Assembly: GCA_900073065.1 (NCBI GenBank)
Contig: FJOG01000005.1
Coordinates: 1,169,420-1,233,419 of the forward strand
DNA length: 64,000 nucleotides
Source of the DNA: Phialocephala subalpina
Taxonomy: Eukaryota; Ascomycota; Leotiomycetes; Helotiales; Mollisiaceae
Direction: 5' to 3'
Below are positions 1-12,059 of the stretch, piece by piece. Every line of letters begins with the position of its first letter. Within the stretch, counting starts at the first letter, position 1. A model generated the notes under the pieces. It was not told the origin of the DNA. It saw nothing but the letters and a program-made list of their open reading frames with translations, and ran no database searches. The translations under genes were made by a program, and so were the position numbers.

Positions 1-1012
1 ACTTCCAGAATTTAAGAACCTGATGTGCTTTCTCAAATCGCGCCTTGAATTCTTCCTCGTTTTTCTCGATGAACTTGTAGTTGTATGGTTGAGGAATGAA
101 GGCATGCACGACCACTGGTGAAGACGTTGCACCCCACTGGATGTTAAGATTAACTCCAAGCTCTCGTTGAACATTCAAACCGGACCGGCCCTTGTAGGTC
201 TTTTCCCGACCCCAGAAAGCGTCAAAGAGCAGCTGTGAGTCATGAGACTCTCCAAGGGGGCCAACCTCGACGTGGTAGCCGTGCTTACCATTGATGGAGT
301 TTCCGAAAAGCTCTTCAACTATACTCGTTCCAGCAGCATTTGCAGTGCGAATCTGTGCTTTGATTTTTGATTCGGGGTTTCGGCATTCGATGAAAATCGC
401 ATATTGGTAAGAACCGATCATCTGGAGCTTTCTTCGTTCGCCGTTATATCTATCCTGTTCCCTAGACCTTTCGTAACCAGCAGGTAGACTTGCTACTATT
501 CTGCAACGCTCCTCCAACTCTTCCAAGACCTCAACAACATCGGGATCTTTCATGTCCATACCCAACTTCGATATCATCTTGTCGACGAGAGCCCTGTCAC
601 CAGGAAATGGCTCCGCCCCAGTAACTACTGCGACTTGTCAGAATGGAACAATCTTTTGGGTGCAAAGGTGAATCTACAAGCAAACTTCCAGATGTAGAAC
701 TCCACCCAGTTTGTCTTCTCGTCCTCTGATGCTCAGTTCCATACGAATGGTTTGACCAGTGTCTTGCAAACGCGTTCGCAAAGGATCATGAAGAACTCGT
801 CGAACTTGTCATCGGACTTGGCTCTGTTCACCGCAATGTTATTGAGGATGGGCTAGACTGACGTGTACCCTACCGTTTCGTAGGTTTAGGCCTCGATTTA
901 CGGCGCTGAGTTCGTGGTTCTGGATGCGCCGTGGAGGAGGCAGGATAGGACGTTATAGATTGAAGGTTCTGGGCGGGGACCAGGCCCGAGCTTCCAGTCG
1001 TTGTTGGACGGA
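1..1012 (-). pseudogene. Decayed left-edge member of the PYxSVW/FPG gene family
   Basis: The frame is open from 627 to the left edge without a stop. It starts with TGAEPFPGD and continues for about 200 residues of unrecognised protein. A 50-base intron (628-677) joins it in phase 1 to an upstream exon whose peptide runs back through WVEFYIWKF, FMILCERVCK, PILNNIAVNRAK and GYTSV to about 1012. That exon has four in-frame stops at 733-735, 853-855, 886-888 and 898-900. The one at 853-855 falls where the intact relatives have the conserved tryptophan of PYxSVW, so TGG probably became TAG. Layout, intron phase and motif order match the genes at 1559-3049, 8519-9173, 10800-11466 and 12060-13130. 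The downstream exon may still be intact, so an alternative first exon cannot be excluded. The 3' end lies outside the window. Function unknown. Confidence 0.6.
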
Positions 1013-1558
1013 TGTGGAAGTTGACTTTCGAGAATATTCGAAGTGATCATCTATCTGCGGTGTTGATAAACGTGAGAGCATGGAAGCTGGAAAAATGGAG
1101 ATTATCTCGAGGCGAAATAGAGGTAGCTCCGAAAGCGAGAGATTCCTCAAAAGAGTTAGCTTGTACAGTTCTAGCGAGATCGAATGTTCAAAGACACCAT
1201 AGACATTGAAACAGTTAGAGAAGCTGGTCTGGATGATATTCACTTTGAAATGCGAAGGTTCTACCTGCGGGGAGGCTGCTCAATGCTTTTCTGAGCTCAT
1301 ACCGAGGAGTTATTTCGTCTCATCTCCTCAATCTCGAAGCAGAATAGAGGGTCTCTTTTCTCCGCCTTGAGTCATACATCCTCAGCGGCTTCGTAACTTC
1401 CAAGTTCAGGAGATTCTTGCAGGCCATTTTCCTCAAGCCGTATAGCCTCATCTTGATCCTCGGCGACCCCAGCAGTTGCAAGAGAACAACAGCTCGAAAC
1501 TGGTAGAAAGAGCCTGTCTCGCTGGCAGCTCCCTGTAAAAAGCATACTCGTCATCCAC

Positions 1559-3049
1559 CTAAATTGCTTTGCGCTTCTTAGATACCTCTGTACCTCCAAA
1601 TGTTCTGGTGAAATCAGGTAAGCTCGTTTTCAGCAGCCACTCTTTGACCAACGCGGAATCCTTCGTGTAGAGCTCCATCCTCGCACCTTCAAAAGTTGAC
1701 ACTCCTTCCTTCTTATTGATGTACAACCACATCCGAAAATCACTTAGAAGGCTGACGACTGCTGAACTATCCACCTTTGTACCCTTTGATACCCGAACAA
1801 GTTCGTCCGGTCCGTACCGTCCGAGAATTTGTTTCTGCCATTCCTTCACTTGTCGTGTGCTCTCTGCTAATTGGGCCTGAACTTCTGGTTTGATGAACTC
1901 GGTGACGGGGAGAGTGCTGTAGTCTTGGATTATAGGGTAGATAGGTCGGTAGTTGTTTGTTTCGATGATTTCAATCTCGGACTCTAGGGATAAGCTTTCT
2001 CTTGCTCTTTTGGCTGGGAGCGGTGGAAGTGAAGATGCTGTGAAGGACCTAGACGACCTTTCACGCTCTCGACGATTCTGCTGATCGAGGGTGTATGATT
2101 CGATAGATGTGTCGGGCGTTGTGGATAGAGTATGCCTCTGAGACGTGGTAATCTTTGTCCGTGATGACGCCGGTGCTTGGTTCATTGGACGAGGAGCAAA
2201 TTGTAGGGTCTCGGAGGCCGTCTTGAGGGGTATTATGACCTGGATTCTTGACTTGGATGGAGAATTAAAAGCTTGAATAGGGTCAAGAGGAAGCGCCTGA
2301 TCCTTCGGCGGACTTGGAGTGTCGATCCTGGCGTTTGGCTCGAGAGTGGTACTCGTCTGTTCTCGATCATGATTGGCCAGCTCTTGTCGGTGATGCTGGC
2401 CGGTGTTTTTGTTGATGGGGGTGCTTGCGTGCTCTTGACCTTGACCAACGGAGTCTTGTTGCTGTCGAGTAGTGGTATACAACTCGAGGGAGATACTCGT
2501 TTGCTCTCGATTTTGAACGGCCGATCCCCGTCGTTGAGGGACAAAGGTAGTCAGTCCGGGTGGGGTAATGTTTCGCTCTGGAGCTTGAGTGATCAATCCA
2601 TGATTTGGATGCGGCATGCTGTTCCTAGCTCCTTCCCAAGACCTGCTCTGTTGTACCGGTACATAAAATTGATCCATCCACCGTCCATCTTGGCCCGCGT
2701 CTTGTTCTTCATGAGGAATGTCGTTGGCAGCTTGCTCTCGAGACTTGTTCTGCTGTACCAGTAGATGTAATGGATCCAAACTCCCGGGAAAGACCAAACT
2801 TTCAGGAACTTTCGTCGGTCAGGTCACAGAATCTTGCAAAAGGAACGTCGTGCTCAACTTACAGACTCCTATCCAGGTGTGAAACTCCCAAAAGCATTGC
2901 TTCTGGTCCTCAGACATATACTCCAGCTCCGGGTGGTTGTCGAGCAGTTGGCCAATTTCATCAGCAATTCGATCAAAGACGTCTCTGTGGATCTTCCGTT
3001 GAGAACGTATTCGTTCCATCGTTGGCCATACAGATAGGTAGGGTGCCAT
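1559..3049 (-). CDS. Unrecognised 478-aa protein, divergent PYxSVW/FPG family member
   Basis: Two exons, 3049-2863 and 2808-1559, are joined across a 54-base intron (donor GTAAGT, CTGAC branch site close to the acceptor) in phase 1. The start is the ATG at 3047-3049; the long downstream frame alone has no ATG start. Residues 1-75 contain PYLSVWPTMERI, then MSEDQKQCFWEFHTW, then LVFPGSLDPL, the same order as in the genes at 8.5-13.1 kb. Residues about 80-290 are low-complexity and rich in Gln, Ser, Thr and Arg, probably disordered. The last 130 residues are more ordered and end in a basic KKRKAI, a possible nuclear signal. It lacks the acidic DGGV tail of the other copies. No catalytic motif was recognised. 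Gene model fairly sure, function unknown. Confidence 0.7.
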
Positions 3050-3775
3050 GGCTGTCGATACCTGACCTTCAACGTCGACGAGGTTGTTGGTCTGAACGCA
3101 GAAGGAGGGGGACTAAGATCGGGAGAATGGTGAAGCTTCGATGCTAGGGATCGGCCTTGGAAGTGAATCAGTGCCGTCGAGGACTCCAATCTATCCCAGC
3201 AGCACGTGACGATGAATTATTTTAATCCTCTTCATGGTCGGAAGTGCTGATTCGAATGTATTTGAGAGGCCTGAAAGTCGATGTACGATTGTAATCGTAT
3301 TCGTATTCGAAGAGCTTCCTCACACAGATTCTGCTAAGGATTCGAGAGGGTGATGGACATTTAAGGTCACTCAGGAATGATGACAGGGTATGGCACAGCT
3401 GGGCGTGTCAGCTTCTTCGTATTTCCAGCTGAATCTCACCACATAAATGAGGGTTGTGAGCTGTAATGGCTTCGAAAGTGGTGCGCGTTTACTGAAGAGG
3501 AAGAGAAGCGTGTTTTTGGATAGAGAGGTGTTTTAACTAGTCCTAAAGTAGACTGGTGGCACATGGAAATCCTTGGCATTTTGATGACTTCAGATTTCTC
3601 TTCACATACCTACACACTCTCAACAAGAACCTCAACAGCATTCATATCCCTCATATAAGCCCCCTCGAACATCACAGAGTCCTCCATGCACACAGATGAC
3701 CAAGACGGCTGGGACTTCCATCTGTACTTCCAACAGCCAGCGACGTCGATGCCCCCAACGCCCAACTTGTACGGC

Positions 3776-5055
3776 TCAATAGCTATCAAAATCTTCTGAT
3801 TGAGCTTGCTGCTCAATGCGAAGCTTCGTCTCTGCCCATCGATGCTCAAACAGAATCCAATCTTTCTTCCATTTAGGGAAATCGTCGTCTCGAGCGCTAG
3901 CGGCGGTTGCTCTCTTCTGCTCTGAATACCACTTCTCTCGGTATGCTGTCATTGTCAAGAGGGCAGGGTCTTTCTTCTCTTTCACATACAGCTCCCAAGC
4001 ATGATCGACGGCTCTGAGATCGCATGTTTGTAATTGACAAGAAGCAGGATTGTTGGTGACTTTATAGCCCTTCTTAACGATCTTCGAGAGGTAGCGGCGA
4101 AAATCATAGTAGGGGTGGCTTTCGAATGCACCTGGCTTTTCAAGAAGTACTTGTTTCAAAACCTGTTCCTCGAAGTCAGCATATTTGTTTGGAAGTTTCG
4201 ACGCTGGATTTGAATGTCCAAGGAGCGCCAGAACATTCATACGATCAACTCCTGGACCAATTTTGGTTGCCAGAAACATCAAGACGGTAGCTTACCTGGG
4301 CTTGTAGTGGTGTAGGAGGTGTTCCAATCATGTCTTTAACCAACCTCATTGCCTGCTTCCAGCTGCGGTCTTCGAACCACGTCTCTCCTGACTTGTAAAG
4401 GACGTACTTTATGACCTCGACCTTGTCATTTGTCAGGGGTCGTCTACCCAGCAGACGCTGGCATTCCTCAATCGCTTCGTTCCACCAAATATGTGTTGTA
4501 TCCTCATAGAAATGGTTGGGACCGACAACTTCCTTGGGCGCTCTCTCGTCATCTTCACCAATCCTCAGTCGCATTGCCTCTGCAATGATAAAGGTTACGA
4601 AATCTGGTCTATCCTTGAAGGCGGGGTTGCAGACTATGCCACCGAAGTATTCGCAAAATCTTGGGCTCCAATTCGGATTTTGTATCCAGGTAGTGCCTGT
4701 CTTTGCATTCTTGATTTCCTTGTTTTCGTACGTGCAGACGGTGACGTTATTTGGTAGCAGCATTCCAGGATAGACTTTGAAGTATTGCATAGTCTTTCGA
4801 TATAGGCTTTTCTCGTGGGGTGTAGTCTTTCTGAGGAGGAATTTGTCGTCTGCGGACCAGTTTTGTTGCAATGCCTCTTCATCCTCCCAAGACCATAAGA
4901 GAGTATTGTGGTACACTTTTGGAAGTATTCCACATTCGGAGGGGATTATAGTGAGGCGCTCGTTGCCAGGACCTAGACATATTAGCCTCGTTGCTCGTTG
5001 TCGTCTGCAATGGGTTCGTACCAGCTACTTCCTGGATCTCATTTTTGCTGTCCAT
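3776..5055 (-). CDS. Unrecognised 365-aa protein, three exons
   Basis: The proposed exons are 5055-5022, 4972-4296 and 4162-3776. Intron 1 is 49 bases with a CTAAT branch site. Intron 2 (133 bases) uses a strong GTAAGC donor; its acceptor was chosen because it keeps the frame and gives LQAQ-VLKQVLLEKPGAF, while nearer acceptors break the frame. The protein is rich in Trp, Lys and Glu and predicted mostly helical, with no signal peptide or membrane segment. Repeated W-containing helices such as HIWWNEAIEECQRLL and WFEDRSWKQAMRLVKDMI suggest a protein-interaction or nucleic-acid-binding role, but no family is recognised. A second reading frame (to 3610) after the stop at 3776 looks coding, so a last exon or a frameshift at the 3' end is possible. 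Confidence 0.55.
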
Positions 5056-6002
5056 TGTTTCCGAGGTCGTTGAAGTTGATTATTCCACTTGCTACTCTTC
5101 TCAGATCGAAAGAAACCCCAAGTGCTAGTCCGGTAAGGCTTGGATTGTTATCCGACCCCCTTAGCGCCCACGTGACTCGCCTCGTCTAGACAGCATTTGG
5201 AAGCGGGCGCAATGAACCGTCAAATGTCTGTCTTCTTCACATCACAATGGCTTGCAAGTCATCTGAAGCGATGTATATGCCAGGGCTATCGCCCCTGACT
5301 GCCAAAAAGCATCAGGTTCTTCATTTCTTTGACCAGCAGAGGATTGGAGACTTTATGCCCCATAGGAGAGTTATTGCTTAGAGATGTATGTCACTTCATC
5401 ATAAGACCCACACATAGGAGTGATTTCTCAATCCTGCAAAGTAAAATGTTATTTCCTTTCTCTAGATAGATCAGATATTCTTAGTGAAGATGTGCTTTGC
5501 ATCGTCAACTTTCCATCTCTCGACCTTTCTGGGACCTTCTCAGACCCCTTCCTTTGAATCAAGACACTCATTGATAAATGTTCTAACACTTCGCAATATA
5601 CATCATCTCAACACCTTACAGCCTGTAACGAGGTCGACACAGGGCAGAGTGATTGATAAAGCCGTGTCTTTGTCTCACCTTTCTTGCTACTGGAACTTTT
5701 GCCGTCTAGTTGAGCTTTTCTTCTAGATAATGGCGAACGCATGCACAATTGTTGATCAATCAGAACAATGTTAGGAACAAATCTTGGTCAGTAGTTGCTA
5801 TGACTATTCTGGTAAGATGATATCTCAAACTTAGAAATACAGACTTGCTAACAGGGCAATCTCTTGATTCCTAAGGAAACACAATTTTTTGGTCGTAGCT
5901 CCTGGCAAAACCCAGATTCTGCTCTATCTCCAGGCAGAATCTCCAATGCACACGACTCCGCCCCCTCCCATCCCGGACCGATCCGACGGCAACAACCCCT
6001 CC
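5056..6002. other. Intergenic region without a supported gene
   Basis: Only short frames starting at non-ATG codons or lacking any domain are present. The left side is the promoter region of the gene at 3776-5055 and the right side is the 3' flank of the transporter gene. I see no repeat or RNA gene here. Confidence 0.6.
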
Positions 6003-7822
6003 CTAATATGTATACCTAAAATTCTCGTCTCCCTCCTCCAACACCACCTCCCCCCTATCCGCCCTCCCATTCTGCTTCCGAAACGCTACCGTCAACGCCG
6101 CCACACAAAAACAAATAAGAACCTGACTCCCAATCGCCACACTAATACCCGGCACATACCCCGGTCGATCCTCACTCCTAAACACCGTACTTCCCACTAT
6201 CCCTCCCAAACTTCCAAATCCCACCAAGGTCGCAGAACAGAAAGCTCTCTTCCATTGGCCGCGAATGTTATTTGCTTGGTATGCCATGCAGACTGGAACG
6301 TTGGCGTTGGCTCCTGCGGTGGCGAGGAAGACGCCGAAATAGCGGACTTTGGCGTTGGGGTGAAATCCGAGGATTGAGAGGCCAATTATGGCGGTTATGG
6401 CGTTGAATGCTATGGCGGGGCCGCGCATGCGGTAGCGGTCTCCCCACCAGCCTGTCAGGATCATCTGCATAATTGTCAGCTCGGGGTATAGAGGATTGAG
6501 ATTGAATGGTTGAGAGTGGAAGGGAGAAGGGAAAGGGGAGGGGAAGGGGAGGACGCGGGGGAGACTTACCATGATACCAGCAAAGACATAAGGAGGAGCA
6601 ATAAGGCATTGAGCGGTCCCAACATCAAAGCCAAGATTGATGTTCAGGATAATGGGTAGGAAGTAGGCGAGGGCGTACGAGACTGTAGTGATGGAACCGA
6701 AGATCAAGGCATAGGCCCAGATTTTCCAGTCTGCGCCTGAGCCGGCCCATTTCTTGAAGTTGAATTTGGTGAGTTCGACGTCTCCGCGGTCCATGTTAAC
6801 GCGCGCAATGATGCAGCGGAGTTCATCGGGTGTGAGGAAGTTGAGGGACTTGGATCTTGTACTGTCTGGGAAAGAGAGGAGAAAGATGGCACCGAGACCG
6901 GCGACTATGCAGGTGAGCTGCAAAGGAAGCCTGTCAGCGATGATCTTGAGGGCTCAGATGTTGGGAAGGCCGCGACATACGATTCCTTCGATGATGAAGA
7001 TCCATCGCCATCCATTAAAACCGGCAACACCTTTCATCTGCATCAGCCCAAAGGCCAAGATACCTCCGAAGGCAGAAGCAACGCATCCAATGAGGTAGAA
7101 ACCTGCATATCGTTTCCCCATCTCGTAACGCTTGTACCACGTTGACATCAAGTACACAACGCCGGGAAAGAAGCCAGCCTAGAACAGTAACGAATCAGTA
7201 CTTCTCCTCCTAATAATGCTTAGATCACTTACCTCTAAGACGCCCAAGATAGCTCGCAATCCAATAAGAGCTTTCCAGTCTTTGACGAAGCCGAAGCCAA
7301 TCATGACACCGCCCCAGAACAGAGTAATCGTCGAAAGAAAGACGCGAGGGCCAACTTTACGGCAAATAATCGTTCCGGGAGGTTGGAAAATGGTGTAGGT
7401 GATGAAGAAGACTAGGGTAACAATAGACTTGTGCACGTCAGCTTGCTGTATCGGTACATATTCCAGGGTGAACGCACATATCGATCAACTCCGTTGATCT
7501 TGGCAAGTCGAAGTTCCACGTTCATACTGTTTAATAGAATCAGCAAATGCAACCAAGAGGAGAAGTCGACTTACCCCGCAATGGCGGCATTTGACAGGTT
7601 CGTTCTGTCGAGCAGAGACACACAGTACATCAATCCACATATTGGGATCAAGCGAACGTCTACCTTGCGGAGGATGCGAGCCTGCTCTTGAAGTGACCAA
7701 GCAGAGAGAACCTCGCTGTCACTGTCTGGACCATTGGAACCAGCGAGTTCCTTAGGCTGTGGAGCATTCTCGAGATGGCCGTCGTCGACCTCGCCGGTCT
7801 TAGAGTCCCAAGTCGTTGCCAT
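6003..7822 (-). CDS. MFS transporter, allantoate permease (Dal5-like, ACS) family
   Basis: Six exons (7822-7575, 7526-7478, 7427-7233, 7178-6981, 6917-6570, 6464-6003) give 499 residues; all five introns have GT..AG ends and keep frame. The start is the ATG at 7820-7822. The first transmembrane segment (CGLMYCVSLLDRTNLSNA, about residues 62-80) carries the LDRxNxxNA signature typical of the anion:cation symporter family. Later segments include GLRAILGVLEAGFFPGVVY and SYALAYFLPIIL, and GWWGDRYRMRG follows helix 7-8 as expected for an MFS loop. Family members import allantoate, nicotinate, tartrate, thiamine and similar small organic anions at the plasma membrane with protons; the substrate here cannot be read from sequence. 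The intron between exons 5 and 6 contains no stop, so unspliced transcript would encode a 35-residue insertion. No pathway genes lie next to it. Confidence 0.93.
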
Positions 7823-8518
7823 GCTAGCTGAAAGGTCGTGATTGTGGAGGTGGCGTTCGTATCAGAGGTGGTGTTTCCTTGGCAGATAGGCACAAAAGAA
7901 TCCTAGAAGCAGCTGCTTGATACTGATGAGTGAACACAAAATATCGCAGGGTATTGCAGGCCTACTTGTACTCCCATCCAAGAATTTCCCAAGGATGGGC
8001 CAGACCTCCAGTCAATTTCCAAGTCCATGGTGTCGTATGGTACGATCTTGGACAACGCATGCCAGCTGTGTGAGGGGTTTTCAAATGTCGTGTGGAACCC
8101 GGGACATTGGGATGGCAGAGAGCTGCTACTGCTGCCCTTTCTGGGCCGTCTCCGGTTGAATATCGCGAACTGATTGATGGGGATTGAAGATTTCCAAGAT
8201 TTGCGGGCTTGGCTACTTGGCAACTGTGACCCCATGGGGAGAAGGGGCAAATATTGCCAAGGGTTGAGCATTGGCGATAGTGTGGGGTAGCACTTGGCAA
8301 AGAGATCACCGAGGTATCATTCTGTTTTTGTGTTTTTGGATGTCCTTCAAGTCCCGGGACGTCGGTTTGGCATTTTACGACTGATTCGTAAGGAAGAGCT
8401 ACCATCAGCTACCGTAAGTACAGCCACCATGCCAAGTCTGCTCTACTGCGCACCACATCTCCCACATCCGCGTCCATTTGAATGTCCCTGAGAAGTCTGG
8501 AGCAATCAACATGCAAAC
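7823..8518. other. Promoter of the transporter and 3' flank of the 8519 gene
   Basis: No frame in this stretch has both an ATG start and a recognisable domain. It separates two minus-strand genes and should contain the transporter promoter near 7830-8200. Nothing else was identified. Confidence 0.5.
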
Positions 8519-9173
8519 TTAGGCCCAAACAAGACGAACTCCTCCATCAGTATCCTCGTCCTCTCCATCAGCATATCGGTCCTCAAGACCTTCGCCAGAC
8601 TTGGGCCATTGACCATCGTCCTCAACGTCCATGACCTCGTCCATCTCCAAAACCGCCTTGAACTCCACCTCAACCTTGACATTCATCTCACAATAAAGCC
8701 ATTCTCGGAATGCCATCCAGACCTTGGTATCGCCTGGGAACGGAACTGCCTCCTTGAACAGTGCCTCACCTGCACCATCATTACCACTGAACTCAACACA
8801 TGCAAACAGATAGAAGTAACTTACAGACAACCATCCAGACAAAATGATCGTAAGCCGCAGCTTGAAGATCGTGGGTTAGGAACTTGAAGAAGCCCAGGTC
8901 CTCCATGAGATCGAAGAGCTTGGCGGACAACTGGTCGAACTCCTTAGTCTTGGTGATGATATACTCTCGGACAAGGATAGCGTCTGCACCCAGGACATTC
9001 ATCGCGTCGGAGCGGATCTTCTTTCCCACAGCACGGTTGATCGCGTTCCAGTGGGTTGAGTAGGGGGCGAGAGCTTCGGCTGGGAGATTGAGGGAGGTGT
9101 CGGCGGTGACAGCGTGCTCGGGGATTTTGTTGAGAGTAGAGCCTCCGCGCGTACGAGAGGTGGTCGCCATCAT
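8519..9173 (-). CDS. PYxSVW/FPG family protein, 199 aa (copy A)
   Basis: Exons 9173-8825 and 8769-8519 are joined by a 55-base intron in phase 1. Two ATG codons in tandem open the frame (9173 or 9170). The N-terminal 25 residues are Ser/Thr-rich. Residues about 28-115 are a helical region starting with LNLPAEALAPYSTHW and ending in FLTHDLQAAAYDHFVW. The intron follows, then VPFPGDTKVWMAFREWLY. The C terminus is acidic and ends in RYADGEDEDTDGGVRLVWA. Copies B and C share this layout. No signal peptide, membrane helix or catalytic motif is visible. The frame stays open about 79 codons upstream without another ATG. Function unknown; the gene lies among its own relatives on one strand. Confidence 0.8.
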
Positions 9174-9300
9174 GATTGACTTTTTGCGTTCGATTATGTT
9201 GGGGAAGTCGAGGTTGATGGTTGAGGTTGAAGTGTTATGGTGGAGGAGGGATTTTGTACGCGACAACCCGCTGGCGAATTCTCGAATATCAAAGATGAAC

Positions 9301-9600
9301 TTCAATGGCCAGTGCCTTCTGGGACAATAAAACCGAAGGAGATTCGAATCACAAAACGTTCTTTCGGCTTCGAATTTATAGCAGCAAAGCGAGAGGATCA
9401 CTTCGCTCAAGTGTTGGCATCTAGGTAGTAGGTATTAAGTCTTGAGCGTCAAGGCAACGCAATTCGCAATTTTCAATGTCCAGCGTTTTCTGGGACACTA
9501 ATAAGGAAGGCAACGAGCATCACAGAGGTCATTCTTACAATTATAAAGCCCACTGAAATGTAAGACGATCATGTGGCTCAAGTGACTTTCAATTTCCCAT
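9301..9600. repeat. Duplicated upstream segment of copy A
   Basis: A segment beginning ttcaatggccagtgccttct (9301) recurs at 9472 with a few substitutions, both continuing through TTCTGGGACA and a GCAT/GAATCACA stretch. Downstream of each, TTATA, a GATCA and GCTCAAGTG recur (about 9376 and 9541). This is a diverged tandem duplication of about 170 bases just upstream of copy A, which probably doubled part of its promoter. Confidence 0.55.
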
Positions 9601-9852
9601 ATGCCGCCAAGTTGCTGTCCACAACCTCAACCTGCGTACCAGAAAGCCCTAGAACCTCCAGGTGATTCAAGATCACAGCAGCCAAGCCCTTTCGTAACTA
9701 TGATTGTCCACTCCTAACCTTGATTTCATTCTCAGAAGCTCCTAGAACTGAGCAATCAAGATTATGAGGAGCTCACTCGTCCATCCTCGTATTATCCTTC
9801 AACTCCCCAACTACCTCGATGCAGCCGTCGAGAAATGCCCCCATCAGCTCCT

Positions 9853-10273
9853 TCATATCAATTTCTTCCCCTTGTTCCCTCGCTTGTTGGTAGACGTATC
9901 CCTCGAATGGACATATCTAGGCTCTTTTGGTTCATCCCATCTCTTGTACATTTGCCTGTTGAGGATCAGGTACTTGGGGTGTGATTTATCCGAGGGCGAG
10001 TGCTGGGGGGCGTTCGAAGAGATGGAAGGAGATTCTGATGCTGGAATGAGTGCTAGTACTTCTTCTGCTAATTGTTGAGCTATATCGCATGTCTTGCCGA
10101 CATTGGCTTTGTTAGGAGCTAGGTGAGGGGTGGGAGGGGTCGATGCTGACGGTGTCGAGCGGATGTGTGATTTGCTTACCAGTCTCTTTCTTGCTGGCAT
10201 CACTGGTCTTGCTGTTGTCTTCCATCTTGCTATCGTCCTTGTTGATATCTTTGTGGGGAGAGGAGGAAGCCAT
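9853..10273 (-). CDS. Unrecognised 119-aa basic protein
   Basis: Exons 10273-10180 and 10118-9853 are joined by a 61-base intron (GTAAGC..CTAG) in phase 1. The start is the ATG at 10271-10273. The N-terminal 32 residues are charged (KDINKDDSKMEDNSK). The middle has a helix DIAQQLAEEVLALI, then a Ser/Pro linker, then KYLILNRQMYKRWDEPKEPR, and the protein ends in a basic NKRGNKGKKLI. It has no PYxSVW or FPG motif, so it is not a copy of its neighbours, although its upstream region shares a 22-base element with copy B. No membrane segment or signal peptide. Function unknown. Confidence 0.65.
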
Positions 10274-10394
10274 TGTAGTTTTGCTTGCTGATTGTCAACG
10301 TTGTGTCGCTGGTTGAACACTTCACAAGATCGAGCATACAAGATATGTATAACTTCACGGATTGGAAAATCTCTTAGTACCTAGTCAGCTTTTT

Positions 10395-10416
10395 GGAGGC
10401 TACGAAGCGAAGGCAG
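10395..10416. repeat. 22-base exact repeat, copy 1
   Basis: This sequence, centred on ggctacgaagcgaaggcag, is identical to 11709-11730. It lies about 120 bases upstream of the start of the 119-residue gene. It may be a shared regulatory site or a trace of segmental duplication. Confidence 0.7.
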
Positions 10417-10799
10417 CAAACTATGTTATCCTAGGTCACTTGAAACTTACGTGTCAGTATTGAAGTGGTCCTTAGGTGGAAGTTGCGTGGAGCCGTTCTC
10501 CCTTGGCTTGTTATGTAAGTGTGGCAAAAGGTTCATGATTATTGAGAAACAAAGCTTCAGCAGAGAGAGTGGAGCAGAGGTAGGCATGTTCTTAAGTTTC
10601 CCGGCTACGAAAGTATTAAAGAAGGGAAGAAAGTATCACAGATCTCAAAGACATGGCAGAATTCTCATCAATTGCAAAGTCCATCGGTAATAGAGACCCC
10701 AAAACCGGGTAGAATGACTATGCATTTCCTAGTGCCTGCCCCAAAATCCTTTATGGATCCAATGTGTGTGCTTCGGAGTACCCAAGAAAGTTCAGTTGC

Positions 10800-11466
10800 T
10801 CAAGTCCAATAGAGGCGGACACCACCATCCGTGTCATCGTCTTCCCCATCAGCATATCTCTCTTCGTATTGATGCCCATAGTCTGGCTCTGCGATACCAG
10901 CCTCCTTCTTCTCTGAGCCTTTGTCCTCCAATTCCTTCCTCGCTACGTCCTTTCCATTCTCTTCCTTCGACGAGTCTCCCTGGAGGACCGGCTTCCGAAC
11001 CTCAGAATACCAAGCGGTAAATACATCCAGAGTATCCACTCTACCAGGAAACTGTCGATGAATTCCTACAGACAATTAGTACAAAGTCTAGCAGGCACTA
11101 GAAGCTTGCCGGAGCGGCAGCGTCAATCCATGTACCAATCTTGCTCCAAACCGACTTCTCAATCCAGCAATTCTGGAGATCCTGGGTCATGTACCTGGTC
11201 ATAGGCATCGATAGCAATGATCGGATTGTATTGCCAATCAGCTCTCCGTTCTCGTCCGTCAGCCGGGACTTAATGTCCTCAAAGGCTTCGGGATCGCTGT
11301 CGGAGAGGCGGAGGGCATCGGCGTGGCATTTTGACTTCATAAAGGAGTCGATTTCGCCCCATACGCTATTGTAGGGTAAGAGCGCGGCGGCTGGGAGGTC
11401 GGTAGTGGGATCGAAAGGGGTCGAGTTGGCATTTGCGCTATTTCTGGTGTTGGCAGTGGAGGCCAT
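10800..11466 (-). CDS. PYxSVW/FPG family protein, 198 aa (copy B)
   Basis: Exons 11466-11136 and 11065-10800 are joined by a 70-base intron in phase 1 with a TACTAAT branch site. The start is the ATG at 11464-11466. The helical domain begins DLPAAALLPYNSVWGEID and ends YMTQDLQNCWIEKSVWSKIG. Across the intron follows IHRQFPGRVDTLDVFTAWY. A Lys/Glu-rich linker (residues about 140-175) leads to the acidic tail RYADGEDDDTDGGVRLYWT. The linker is shorter than in copy C and different in sequence, while both ends are conserved. The frame is open about 90 codons upstream of the first ATG. Nothing catalytic is visible; an interaction protein is the safest guess. Confidence 0.82.
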
Positions 11467-11708
11467 TGTGGTATCGGCCTCAATATTTTGGGATTGTAAA
11501 GGAGTTGTGACGAGGATGAACGCGTATTGTTGACAGCGGGTCTGCGCAAATGCGGTGGAGTCTTGAAGAAGTGCTCGAGACTTGAAGTCTTGAAGTCTTG
11601 GAGTTGTGATTGCTTGATTGTAGAAGATGTTAGCAGAACGAAGATCGAACTTAGAAAATATGGACTTTTTATATACACAAGAATTAAGTATTGTGTATCC
11701 GTAGCGTC

Positions 11709-11730
11709 GGAGGCTACGAAGCGAAGGCAG
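11709..11730. repeat. 22-base exact repeat, copy 2
   Basis: Identical to 10395-10416 and placed about 245 bases upstream of the copy B start, close to a TATA-like run on the minus strand near 11670. Confidence 0.7.
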
Positions 11731-12059
11731 GACCAATATATGTCTTGGTCAGTCATTCGTTCGTCAGCATCAGGAGAAGGAGGTCGGTGGATAATTAGAA
11801 TTAACATCACATTAGAAGCAGTAATATTAAGGTACAGACCAAAGAAAGAGAATAGCAATCACAGGCAGGAAGACCATTGAGGTATTTGTAGAAAGGCTCA
11901 TTGAATAAACTGCTTTCTTCCAAAAAATAAGGGGGACCAAGACATTCATCCAAAGTGGCCAATACCATACCATAATCCAAAGCACATATCTTGTTACCCT
12001 AATCCGTGTACCCAAACTGCTACCCAAAATCCCTTTTGCCTGATTACCCAAGAAGAAAT

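Noticed and set aside
2273..2764. 163-codon frame on the + strand
   Set aside because: It is antisense to the well-supported gene at 1559-3049, has no domain, and its composition mirrors the repeats of the real frame.
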